Assembly: GCA_934373455.1 (NCBI GenBank)
Contig: CAKRON010000134.1
Location: 1 to 5,352, forward strand
Reading direction: 5' to 3'
Length of the DNA stretch: 5,352 bases
Source: an uncultured Marvinbryantia sp.
GTDB lineage: Bacteria > Bacillota > Clostridia > Lachnospirales > Lachnospiraceae
Part shown: piece after piece, positions 1 to 5,352 of the stretch
How positions within the stretch are numbered: the stretch's first letter is position 1
How the letters are laid out: every line of letters begins with the position of its first letter
The notes under the pieces: model-generated
What the model was told of the DNA's origin: nothing
The model's input: only the letters and a program-made list of their open reading frames with translations
The model's database searches: none
Program-made: the position numbers and the translations under genes

Positions 1-2
1 AT

Positions 3-41
3 ATCCGCCGTTATATTGAACATCAGAGCAAGTCGTATTAA
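3..41 (+). pseudogene. tnpA: C-terminal tail of an IS200/IS605-type TnpA transposase (cut by window edge)
   Basis: Reading from base 3 gives IRRYIEHQSKSY followed by TAA. This resembles the end of Y1 (HUH) transposases of the IS200/IS605 group, which commonly finish with a (V/I)xxYIExQ-type helix. It lies immediately upstream of tnpB in the same orientation, the usual tnpA-tnpB order in these elements. Only 12 residues are visible, so neither the catalytic tyrosine nor the HUH motif can be seen. Whether the upstream part is intact is unknown. The assignment rests mostly on the neighbouring tnpB. Confidence 0.45.
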
Positions 42-81
42 TTTAAGGTGGAATGTAAATTTCCATCCGCAAGAGTGCCAG

Positions 82-87
82 AAGGAG
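82..87 (+). promoter_or_regulatory. Ribosome binding site that fixes the tnpB start
   Basis: AAGGAG lies 8 bases ahead of the ATG at 96. The open frame reaches back to a GTG at 48, but no SD sequence is placed for that codon. The protein from 96 begins MLLSHKTSVKIRPE, which looks like a natural TnpB N-terminus. The start at 96 is therefore preferred. Confidence 0.7.
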
Positions 88-95
88 AAAGAAGA

Positions 96-863
96 ATGCT
101 GCTGTCACACAAAACATCTGTAAAAATCCGGCCGGAATATTCCAATATCATAGGGCATATGTGTTATGCAGCTTCCAAACTCTGGAATATCTGCAACTAT
201 GAACGTCATCATTATAAAGAACTGGGACTGGAAAAGTATCCTGACTGGTATTATCAGAAAAAAGCGCATAAAGGAGATCTGTGGTACAGACAGCTTCCGT
301 CACAGACAGCGCAGGAGACCTGTAAGCAGTTGGATAAGGCGTGGAGATCTTTTTATGTCCTGAAAAAGACCGGAGGGATCAAAGATCCAAATCCGCCCCG
401 TTTTAAACAGGACAATATACCGGTCACATACATGCAGATGGGGATCCGGCATGAGAAAGGTTCAGACCAGCTGCGGCTGTCTCTGCCAAAGGATCTGAAA
501 AGCTATATGGAAGAAACATACGGGATCCATGAAAAATTTCTATATCTTGAAAATAAGATTTTCAGGGACATGGATCATATAAAACAGCTGCGGATCTATC
601 CACCGGAAAACGGAACATGCGACCTTATTGTTATCTATGAGATTGAAGAGCCGGAACAGCTTTCCCAGAATGGACATTATTTATCTATTGATCTGGGACT
701 TCATAATCTGATGACCTGCTATGATTCTGGAAATGGCAGGACTTTTATCCTGGGAAGAAAGTATCTTTCTCTGGAAAGATACTTTCATAAAGAGATAGCC
801 AGAGTACAATCTGTATGGTATGCGCAGCAGTCGGAAAGAGGAATAAACTTAGTTGCCGAGTAG
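96..863 (+). pseudogene. tnpB: TnpB of an IS200/IS605-family element, 3' half deleted
   Basis: TnpB proteins are RNA-guided DNA nucleases of IS200/IS605 elements and ancestors of Cas12. They use an omega-RNA from the element's right end. This frame gives about 255 residues from the ATG at 96, whereas full TnpBs are usually about 370 to 450. The N-terminal half is well preserved: the DNA/RNA-recognition region (about residues 1-180), then the RuvC-I motif SIDLGLHN with its catalytic Asp at about residue 199 (codon 690-692). The segment running to QQSERGI matches the stretch after RuvC-I in intact homologues. The frame then breaks off with NLVAE and TAG. RuvC-II (Glu), the four-cysteine zinc ribbon and RuvC-III (Asp) are missing, as is any right-end hairpin or omega-RNA region. 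It cannot be a working nuclease. The deletion point is near 845-850, where the sequence runs into a regulator remnant. Confidence 0.88.
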
Positions 864-1182
864 TTCACCAGACAAGATCACAGTGGAAAGGAAGAAGAAT
901 GGCTGGTCCCAGGAAGAACTGGCAAATCAGTTAGGAATTTCCAGACAGGCAGTATCTAAGTGGGAAAGTGCAGGAGCCATTTCGGATTTGCAAAGAATTC
1001 TTCAGATGTCAGAAGTTTTTGGCGTCAGCACAGATTAGCTATTAAAAGATGAACATCTGGAAAAAGATAACTTCGAAACAGAGTATGGCGTATCCGGAAT
1101 GGTACGTGAAAAAGAAATTGCAGGTGTTTTATTTGCATTACTTTTTGGAATTGTGAAGATGATGATTGGAAAAAAATCATAA
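853..1182 (+). pseudogene. Eroded XRE-family helix-turn-helix regulator with in-frame TAG
   Basis: From about 865 the frame reads DKITVERKKNGWSQEELANQ and continues LGISRQAVSKWESAG, a classic XRE/Cro-type DNA-binding domain. It proceeds to FGVSTD, where TAG (1036-1038) interrupts. The same frame resumes at once with LLKDEHLEKD and runs to TAA at 1180-1182. In many Clostridia regulators this region reads FGVSTDYLLKDE, so TAG most simply replaces a Tyr codon. The tail AGVLFALLFGIVKMMIG looks like the final hydrophobic segment of such regulators. The part between it and the LLKDE region seems too short, which suggests an internal deletion. The normal ATG start is also gone: only a TTG at 853 is available, overlapping the tnpB stop by 11 bases. 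Intact, it would have been a membrane-anchored or multi-domain repressor. A short HTH-only peptide (853-1038) could still be made, but no SD supports it. Confidence 0.8.
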
Positions 1183-1195
1183 TGAGGAAAATGCG

Positions 1196-1945
1196 ATGAA
1201 TTATATTCGAATTACAAAAGAAAACATTGATAAGGAACATATTTGCTGTGCAATGTCAGGTAAACAGAGTGCTGTTAAAAAAGAATGGTTAAAGCAGCGC
1301 TTTGATGAGGGACTCGTTTTTTACAGGAGCGAAGAACGTGGCAAATGTTTTATTGAATACATTTCTGCGGAAAATGCATGGGTGCCGATTGATGCAGACG
1401 GATACATATATATTAATTGCTTATGGGTTTCCGGATCTATGAAGGGACATGGTTATTCAAATGATTTGATGAACGAATGTATTCGTGATGCAAAAGAGCA
1501 AGAAAAAAAGGGAATCTGTATTCTTTCTTCTGAAGGGAGAAAGAAAGAGTTTCTTGCAGACCCGAAATATTTAAAATTTAAGGGCTTTTCTGTTGCAGAT
1601 ACTTCGGACTGTGGAATTAATCTGATGTATTTACCATTTGATGTAGATACAGAGCAGCCAAAATTCAAAGAGTGTGCAAGACACCCACAGGTAGAAGAGG
1701 AAGGATTTGTTCTTTATTATACAGATCAATGTCCTTTTACCTGTTACTGGGTGCCACGCGTGATGGAAGTGGCAAAAGAACACAATATTCCTTTCAAAGT
1801 GATTCATGTCACCAGCAGAGAAACTGCACAGAGTGTCCCGGCTCCAGTAACAACGTATGCACTATTCAGAGATCGATGTTTCCTGACACAGGGAATACAA
1901 TCTGATAAAAGATTTCTGGCTCTTGCTGGTGTAAAGGAAACATAA
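1196..1945 (+). CDS. yoaP: GNAT-family N-acetyltransferase with C-terminal YoaP-like domain
   Basis: The start is ATG 1196, with GAGGAAA (1184-1190) as SD; the in-frame ATG at 1166 lies inside the regulator remnant and lacks one. The product is 249 residues, close to what I recall for Bacillus subtilis YoaP. Residues 1-130 form the acetyltransferase fold. LWVSGSMKGHGYSNDLM (about 76-92) corresponds to the acetyl-CoA pyrophosphate loop (Q/R-x-x-G-x-G/A, here K-G-H-G). Residues about 160-245 form the YoaP-like domain, with FVLYYTDQCPFTCYW carrying a CxxxC pair (Cys179, Cys183). A later VPAPVTTYALFRDRCF stretch resembles the cis-proline side of a thioredoxin fold; that resemblance is inference. 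The substrate is not established for the family as far as I know. It has no signal peptide and is probably cytosolic. It begins 13 bases after the regulator remnant ends and may once have been co-transcribed with it. It appears intact. Confidence 0.85.
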   Translation: MNYIRITKENIDKEHICCAMSGKQSAVKKEWLKQRFDEGLVFYRSEERGKCFIEYISAENAWVPIDADGYIYINCLWVSGSMKGHGYSNDLMNECIRDAKEQEKKGICILSSEGRKKEFLADPKYLKFKGFSVADTSDCGINLMYLPFDVDTEQPKFKECARHPQVEEEGFVLYYTDQCPFTCYWVPRVMEVAKEHNIPFKVIHVTSRETAQSVPAPVTTYALFRDRCFLTQGIQSDKRFLALAGVKET

Positions 1946-1955
1946 ATAAAAATAC

Positions 1956-1983
1956 TGTAACAAATTTCTTCTTCGTGTGTTAT
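1956..1983 (+). promoter_or_regulatory. Candidate autoregulated ECF-type promoter for the sigma factor gene
   Basis: TGTAAC at 1956-1961 resembles the conserved AAC-containing -35 element of ECF sigma promoters. About 15 bases later GTGTTAT (1977-1983) could serve as the -10; a CTATATAA stretch (1986-1993) just downstream is an alternative. ECF genes usually carry such a promoter upstream because they activate themselves. The -10 is not a clean CGTC match, so the call is tentative. Confidence 0.4.
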
Positions 1984-2007
1984 ATCTATATAAGAATGAA
2001 AGGAAGA

Positions 2008-2015
2008 GGGAGGAG
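2008..2015 (+). promoter_or_regulatory. Ribosome binding site that fixes the sigma factor start
   Basis: GGGAGGAG ends 5 bases before the ATG at 2021. The alternative in-frame GTG at 2015 begins on the last G of this site, so it cannot be the start. Translation therefore begins MDSEMLRQF. Confidence 0.75.
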
Positions 2016-2020
2016 TGCTT

Positions 2021-2512
2021 ATGGACAGTGAAATGCTACGTCAATTTTATCGGCGGTATGCATCGGAAATCTATCTGTATTTATATTCGCTGTGTAAGAG
2101 CAGGGAACTGGCAGAAGACCTGATGCAGGATGTGTTTCTGAAAGCACTGCTTTCTCTTTCAAATTCTCATACAAACATACGCGCCTGGCTTTATAAAGTG
2201 GCAAGAAATACCTATCTGAATGAACTGCGGAAACGGAATCGAGAATCAGAACTGGACGAAACCACGGCAATATCTGGGGACAAACTCCTTGAAAGTATCA
2301 TACTGAATGAACAGAAGAAAACACTGTATCAGGCAATGATGAAATTGCCAGACAGACAAAGAGAAATTTTGGAGTTATTTTATTTCTCAGAAATGAATAT
2401 GAAAGAGATCGCATCAGTTCTGATGCTGACACCAGAAAATGTCAGAGTACTGGCCTGCCGGGCGAAAAAGCAGCTGCGAAATGAAATGGAGGGCGATGGG
2501 TATGAGCTATAG
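2021..2512 (+). CDS. ECF-type RNA polymerase sigma factor (sigma-70 family)
   Basis: This 163-residue protein has the two-domain build of extracytoplasmic-function (ECF) sigma factors, which direct RNA polymerase to a small regulon when released from an anti-sigma factor. Region 2 spans about residues 9-73, with the characteristic AEDLMQDVFLKAL helix (about 31-43) and the -10-recognising segment IRAWLYKVARNTYLNELRKR. Region 4 spans about 102-155, with LPDRQREILELFYF leading into the helix-turn-helix MNMKEIASVLMLTPENVRVL, which would read the -35. Regions 1 and 3 are absent, as expected. The length is typical and no residue is obviously broken. Its 3' end overlaps the next gene, a membrane anti-sigma factor, by 11 bases, so the two are probably translationally coupled and made in fixed ratio. 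The TGTAAC element upstream suggests self-activation. The exact ECF subgroup and signal cannot be told from the sequence. Confidence 0.93.
   Translation: MDSEMLRQFYRRYASEIYLYLYSLCKSRELAEDLMQDVFLKALLSLSNSHTNIRAWLYKVARNTYLNELRKRNRESELDETTAISGDKLLESIILNEQKKTLYQAMMKLPDRQREILELFYFSEMNMKEIASVLMLTPENVRVLACRAKKQLRNEMEGDGYEL
2488..2493 (+). promoter_or_regulatory. Ribosome binding site inside the sigma gene that fixes the anti-sigma start
   Basis: GGAGGG lies 8 bases ahead of the ATG at 2502. A second in-frame ATG at 2496 is only 2 bases away and the frame's first start at 2439 has no SD, so 2502 is chosen. The site lies within the last codons of the sigma gene, which supports translational coupling. 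Confidence 0.7.
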
Positions 2513-3812
2513 AGAAAAGATAGAACAATATAAGAAGCACCAGCTGACGGAAGAAGAAGCAAAAGAATTAGAATCAGAGATCGAAAAGGCAGAAGCTATC
2601 AGTGATTATCTTGCAGAGCAGCTAATAAATGATCTGGATGGAGAATTTTTCAGTAAAGATGTCAGTGAGCCGACAGAGGCAAAAAATCCGAAAGAGCAGG
2701 AAACTACTTCAGCCAAAGAATTTGAAATTTATGTAAGAAAATCCATTCACAGAAGTTTTCGGAAAATGGGAATGGCAGTAGGTGGCGTGGTTCTGGCAGT
2801 CGTTTTATTTGTCCAGTTTGGTATGTCACCTCTGATGTCTGCATTCTATTATAATCCGACAAAAACTGAAATGGTAGAAGCAACAACGGATGACATGATT
2901 TACCAGACCTCCTATTCGCAGATTGGGATGGATTTTCATGTGTATGCAGAACTGAACCTTCCGTGTAAAGGCAGTGATCAGGTAAATACGCTTTCCAATG
3001 GGTATGGGAACTACCAGATTCTGATTACTCCGTCCATCAGTTTTGGAACGAAAAGAGGAACTATGACTGCCGGACAGATTCGAAAGGGAAAACTGGAGCT
3101 GTATAATCCAGATTATCTTCATCCAGCGCCAGCTAATTACTTTGTGGGATATGGACTGGACAGGGAACGGGATTTTGTATCTCAGATGAAGGAAAATGTG
3201 ATAGAAGAGGACGATGGACTGACCATCTATAATCGGTGGTTTTACGGAACACTAGAAGACGGAGAAAACGCTATTGATACACTGGAAAATGACAACACGA
3301 TGTATCAGGCTTATGTATCTTTTGACCAGCCAAAGACATTTACGGAAGTAAATGAAATTCTAAATACCATGAAAGAACAGGATATCTGGCCGTCATTGGC
3401 ATGGATCGCTGTTTATGGCAGTGAAGAAGGAAATACACTGATTGGATACGACTATGACACTCCTCAGTCTATGACTCCGGTATCGCTGAATGAGAAATAT
3501 CCGGAACTTTCCTTATATGAAAAGGAAGGATATGATGATACAGATTATGAAAATGTAAACAAAAAAATGCAGGAGGAATCTGTGATGACACAGCATTTGG
3601 TCAGTATGCTGCGTTACATGGAAAATCAGCACAGATTTACAAATATGATGGAAAAATATACAGGCAGTTCCATGTACAAGAGCATCGCTGATTATATCGA
3701 GAAAAACGGAATCAGCTCCTGTGGATTTGTCTGTATCGCAACTAAGGCAGATATGCAAAAAATGCTGGACATGGATTCTATCATAGGAATCGTGCCGGAA
3801 AACTGGAACTAA
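2502..3812 (+). CDS. Single-pass membrane anti-sigma factor (sigma factor regulator N- and C-terminal domains)
   Basis: This 436-residue protein probably holds the upstream sigma factor inactive at the membrane until an envelope signal arrives. Residues 1-88 are cytosolic and charged; an acidic helical stretch around LTEEEAKELESEIEKAE is a plausible sigma-binding part. A basic segment (YVRKSIHRSFRKM) precedes one membrane helix at about residues 89-108, giving N-inside topology. The segment just after it, SPLMSAFYYNPTK, is typical of the sigma_reg_N family (Pfam PF13800). The extracytoplasmic part runs to the end. About residues 265-433, from AYVSFDQPKTF through the WPSLAWIAVYG stretch to GFVCIATKADMQKM, resemble sigma_reg_C (PF13791). 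There is no zinc-binding HxxxCxxC motif, so it is not a ZAS-type anti-sigma factor. It overlaps the sigma gene by 11 bases. The ligand or stress sensed is unknown. Confidence 0.88.
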   Translation: MSYREKIEQYKKHQLTEEEAKELESEIEKAEAISDYLAEQLINDLDGEFFSKDVSEPTEAKNPKEQETTSAKEFEIYVRKSIHRSFRKMGMAVGGVVLAVVLFVQFGMSPLMSAFYYNPTKTEMVEATTDDMIYQTSYSQIGMDFHVYAELNLPCKGSDQVNTLSNGYGNYQILITPSISFGTKRGTMTAGQIRKGKLELYNPDYLHPAPANYFVGYGLDRERDFVSQMKENVIEEDDGLTIYNRWFYGTLEDGENAIDTLENDNTMYQAYVSFDQPKTFTEVNEILNTMKEQDIWPSLAWIAVYGSEEGNTLIGYDYDTPQSMTPVSLNEKYPELSLYEKEGYDDTDYENVNKKMQEESVMTQHLVSMLRYMENQHRFTNMMEKYTGSSMYKSIADYIEKNGISSCGFVCIATKADMQKMLDMDSIIGIVPENWN

Positions 3813-3850
3813 TACATTAAAAATGTGCAATGCAAAATTTATAAATCATC

Positions 3851-3879
3851 TGGAAAACTTACAGTAGTAATGATACAAT
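3851..3879 (+). promoter_or_regulatory. Housekeeping-type promoter with extended -10
   Basis: TGGAAA (3851-3856, 4 of 6 to TTGACA) and TACAAT (3874-3879, 5 of 6 to TATAAT) are separated by exactly 17 bases. The -10 is preceded by TG plus one base (TGATACAAT), the extended -10 form. The pair lies about 30 bases ahead of the membrane protein start. It implies that gene can be transcribed independently of the sigma/anti-sigma unit. Confidence 0.6.
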
Positions 3880-3909
3880 AATCGAAATAAGAGAGGAGCA
3901 GTGATACAC

Positions 3910-4677
3910 ATGACCTTTTCAGGGAGAATCAAAAATCTAAACCGTTATCAAAAATGTTTTTTATTGATTATGTTATTGATGTCTCTGGTATTCACGATAT
4001 TGTATCCAATTACCATCTCCAGAGTAGGCTATGAATATATGAATTCCATTCTTGTTCCAACACAGCAAAACAATAATATCATATATTCAGGTAAAATTCA
4101 TGGGACGCCGGTACATTTTACAGTGTCAGAAGATAAGACTCTTGTATATCAATATGGGGATAAAACCTATGGTCCTTATACTCTAAAAGAAGATTCTGCA
4201 GCAATTCCGCAAAACGATGATATGTCTGGCTACATGATAGGTGTGGAACTTCGTTGTGGTGAAAAGATTCTGTTTCACGGTGGTATGCTGCAAACGGCAG
4301 ATTCGTACTGGCTGTATAACGAGGATGGAACAGATTATGAATTTTCATATGGAGCAGAGGATGAGACAGCACAAGATGCTGACGGCAATTTCATTGATCC
4401 AGATGAACCATCTGCAGGCACCATACTGGAACTGATGAATGATCCTTTACTGACACATAAAGGAAACTGGACTGCATGGTTTGGTGCTGTAGCTATTTGT
4501 TTGTTAAATACATTTTCTATATTATTTGCTGAAGAAATTTTTCGTTGGAATCTTATGCTTCAGATTCGGGATGCCAATAATGCAGAACCTTCTGAGTTGG
4601 AAATTGTAGGAAGATATTTAAGTTGGAGTATTCTGATAATTGCTGCATTGATACTTTTTATTATAGGGTTACAATAA
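3910..4677 (+). CDS. Unrecognised membrane protein with three membrane segments and a large extracytoplasmic domain
   Basis: I do not recognise a named family for this 255-residue protein. A hydrophobic helix at about residues 16-37 follows a basic N-terminus. About 150 polar, probably extracytoplasmic residues follow (38-186), rich in short beta-like strands such as VHFTVSEDKTLVYQYG and KILFHGGML, and ending in an acidic stretch around DADGNFIDPDEP. Two further helices lie at about 187-209 and 236-254, joined by a charged cytosolic loop; the C-terminus is hydrophobic to its end. There is no lipobox, protease motif or ATPase motif. The start is uncertain: AGGAG (3894-3898) is 11 bases before the ATG at 3910 and only 2 before an in-frame GTG at 3901. 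It lies 97 bases after the anti-sigma gene with its own promoter. A link to the sigma switch, for example as a regulon member or sensor partner, is guesswork from position alone. Confidence 0.75.
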   Translation: MTFSGRIKNLNRYQKCFLLIMLLMSLVFTILYPITISRVGYEYMNSILVPTQQNNNIIYSGKIHGTPVHFTVSEDKTLVYQYGDKTYGPYTLKEDSAAIPQNDDMSGYMIGVELRCGEKILFHGGMLQTADSYWLYNEDGTDYEFSYGAEDETAQDADGNFIDPDEPSAGTILELMNDPLLTHKGNWTAWFGAVAICLLNTFSILFAEEIFRWNLMLQIRDANNAEPSELEIVGRYLSWSILIIAALILFIIGLQ

Positions 4678-4707
4678 AGATGAATTTACACTTAAAAAGA
4701 CAAATTA

Positions 4708-4743
4708 GATCTATTCGACAAACCATAGTTTAACGAATAGATC
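4708..4743 (+). repeat. Nested inverted repeat with LexA-box-like core
   Basis: GATCTATTCG (4708-4717) and CGAATAGATC (4734-4743) are perfect 10-bp arms. Between them AAAC (4720-4723) and GTTT (4728-4731) form a second, concentric pair around CATA, separated from the outer arms by unpaired bases. The core CAAAC-CATA-GTTTA resembles the Bacillus-type LexA/DinR box (CGAAC-N4-GTTCG) with a few changes. No T-run follows on the + strand, so an intrinsic terminator for the upstream gene is unlikely. It ends 26 bases ahead of the recombinase start. It could be an operator for that gene or a recombinase-related site. Confidence 0.6.
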
Positions 4744-4769
4744 GAAAGCAAGAAAGGAATACTATCATT

Positions 4770-5352
4770 ATGGACCAGACATCTATGACATATCATGAAC
4801 AAACCGACATTGATAATACCTTACATCTTAGGGAAATTTTGAAAACACTTCCTCCTTTTGCCAAGGATTATTTTCGCGCGATTGAGCCAACGACTTCAAC
4901 ACGTACACGTATTTCTTATGCATATGATATCCGTGTATTTTTTCAATTTTTATTAAAGGAAAATTGTGCTTTAAAAAATAAATCCATGTCAGATCTTTCC
5001 GTATCTGTTTTGGATGAAATCAAGGCACTGGACATCGAGGAATACCTGGAATACTTAAAAGTATATGGTGACAGGGAAAATCTTCATACGAACGGCGAAC
5101 GTGCCTTAAAACGCAAAATGGTGACTCTCAGGGGGTTCTATGCTTACTTTTACAAGCATGAAATGATTCAGACAAATCCTGCTGTTCTTGTAGATATGCC
5201 TAAAATCCATGATAAGGCAATTGTCCGTTTAGATGCTGATGAAACGGCCATGCTTCTGGACTTTATTGAACATGGCGGAGATGCTTTGACAGGACAAAAA
5301 AAAGCATATTGGGAAAAGACGAAGGTAAGAGATTTGGCATTGATTACTCTCC
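4770..5352 (+). CDS. XerC/XerD-like tyrosine recombinase, N-terminal part (runs off window)
   Basis: The frame is open from ATG 4770 to the window edge (194 residues seen; complete relatives are about 300 to 360). AAAGGA (4753-4758) lies about 11 bases upstream as a modest SD. The visible part is the SAM-like, core DNA-binding domain of tyrosine recombinases. TSTRTRISYAYDIRVFFQFL (about 44-63) is the first DNA-contacting helix region. LKRKMVTLRGFYAYFYKHEM followed by QTNPAVLVDMPK is the typical hinge before the catalytic domain. The final residues, KVRDLALITL, precede where family members carry the first catalytic arginine (GxRxSE). The R-K-H-R-H-Y catalytic set is thus outside the window and activity cannot be judged. 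It resembles chromosomal Clostridia recombinases more than phage integrases; that is recollection, not a search. Such enzymes cut and rejoin DNA through a covalent tyrosine link. Confidence 0.88.
   Translation, partial: MDQTSMTYHEQTDIDNTLHLREILKTLPPFAKDYFRAIEPTTSTRTRISYAYDIRVFFQFLLKENCALKNKSMSDLSVSVLDEIKALDIEEYLEYLKVYGDRENLHTNGERALKRKMVTLRGFYAYFYKHEMIQTNPAVLVDMPKIHDKAIVRLDADETAMLLDFIEHGGDALTGQKKAYWEKTKVRDLALITL

Noticed and set aside
96..863. TnpB stump as a TldR-like guide-RNA repressor (nuclease-dead TnpB relative)
   Set aside because: As I understand that class, such repressors keep most of the TnpB architecture with altered RuvC residues. Here the RuvC-I Asp is intact but everything after it is gone, and no omega-RNA region is present.
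1025..1240. Minus-strand open frame across the regulator remnant
   Set aside because: It lies antisense to recognisable XRE and acetyltransferase coding sequence, has low-complexity hydrophobic translation and no ribosome site. It is a shadow frame.
3813..3828. Hairpin ACATT-AAAAA-AATGT-like terminator after the anti-sigma gene
   Set aside because: The stem is about 5 bp and AT-rich, with no T-tract. It is too weak to call.
3513..3830. Minus-strand 105-residue open frame in the anti-sigma 3' end
   Set aside because: It is antisense to the conserved sigma_reg_C region. The His/Ile-rich composition is what a reversed AT-rich gene gives.
3826..3834. TGCA-A-TGCA short symmetric repeat
   Set aside because: Nine bases in an AT-rich gap, readily expected by chance, with no link to the promoter at 3851.
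4708..4743. Rho-independent terminator for the upstream membrane protein gene
   Set aside because: The stem is AT-rich with a 16-base interior, and a purine-rich stretch follows instead of a T-run on the + strand.

Overview
The window looks like a chromosomal stretch of a low-to-medium GC Gram-positive anaerobe of the Clostridia, most likely a Lachnospiraceae-type gut bacterium. The basis is purine-rich Shine-Dalgarno (SD) sites (AAGGAG, GGAGG), the style of the coding sequences, and families typical of that group: a sigma_reg-type anti-sigma factor, a YoaP acetyltransferase and a XerC/D-like recombinase. No species can be named from the sequence. All recognisable genes lie on the + strand.

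Left part (1-1182): a decayed mobile-element scar. The first 41 bases encode what looks like the tail of an IS200/IS605 TnpA. A TnpB gene with a good ribosome site follows. It runs in frame through the RuvC-I aspartate and then stops abruptly, at about the point where an intact TnpB would enter its second half. The sequence passes directly into an eroded helix-turn-helix (XRE) regulator that has lost its normal start, carries an in-frame TAG, and retains only a short C-terminal membrane-like tail. RuvC-II, the zinc ribbon, RuvC-III and the IS right end are all absent.

Middle part (1196-3812): first an intact acetyltransferase with a C-terminal YoaP-like domain. Next comes a two-gene unit encoding an ECF-type sigma factor and a single-pass membrane anti-sigma factor. 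These overlap by 11 bases and so are probably translationally coupled. A TGTAAC element lies upstream of the sigma gene, as expected for an autoregulated ECF promoter, although the -10 is uncertain. The pair would form a cell-envelope signalling switch.

Right part (3813-5352): a well-placed extended -10 promoter precedes a gene for an unrecognised three-segment membrane protein with a large extracytoplasmic domain. Then comes a 92-base gap holding a striking nested inverted repeat (10-bp outer arms, LexA-box-like core). After it the N-terminal half of a XerC/D-like tyrosine recombinase runs off the end of the window just before its catalytic arginine.

I see no RNA gene, CRISPR array or intact mobile element. 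Nothing in the window is clearly a new system. The least explained items are the nested palindrome ahead of the recombinase, the unrecognised membrane protein beside the ECF switch, and the TnpB/XRE deletion junction.
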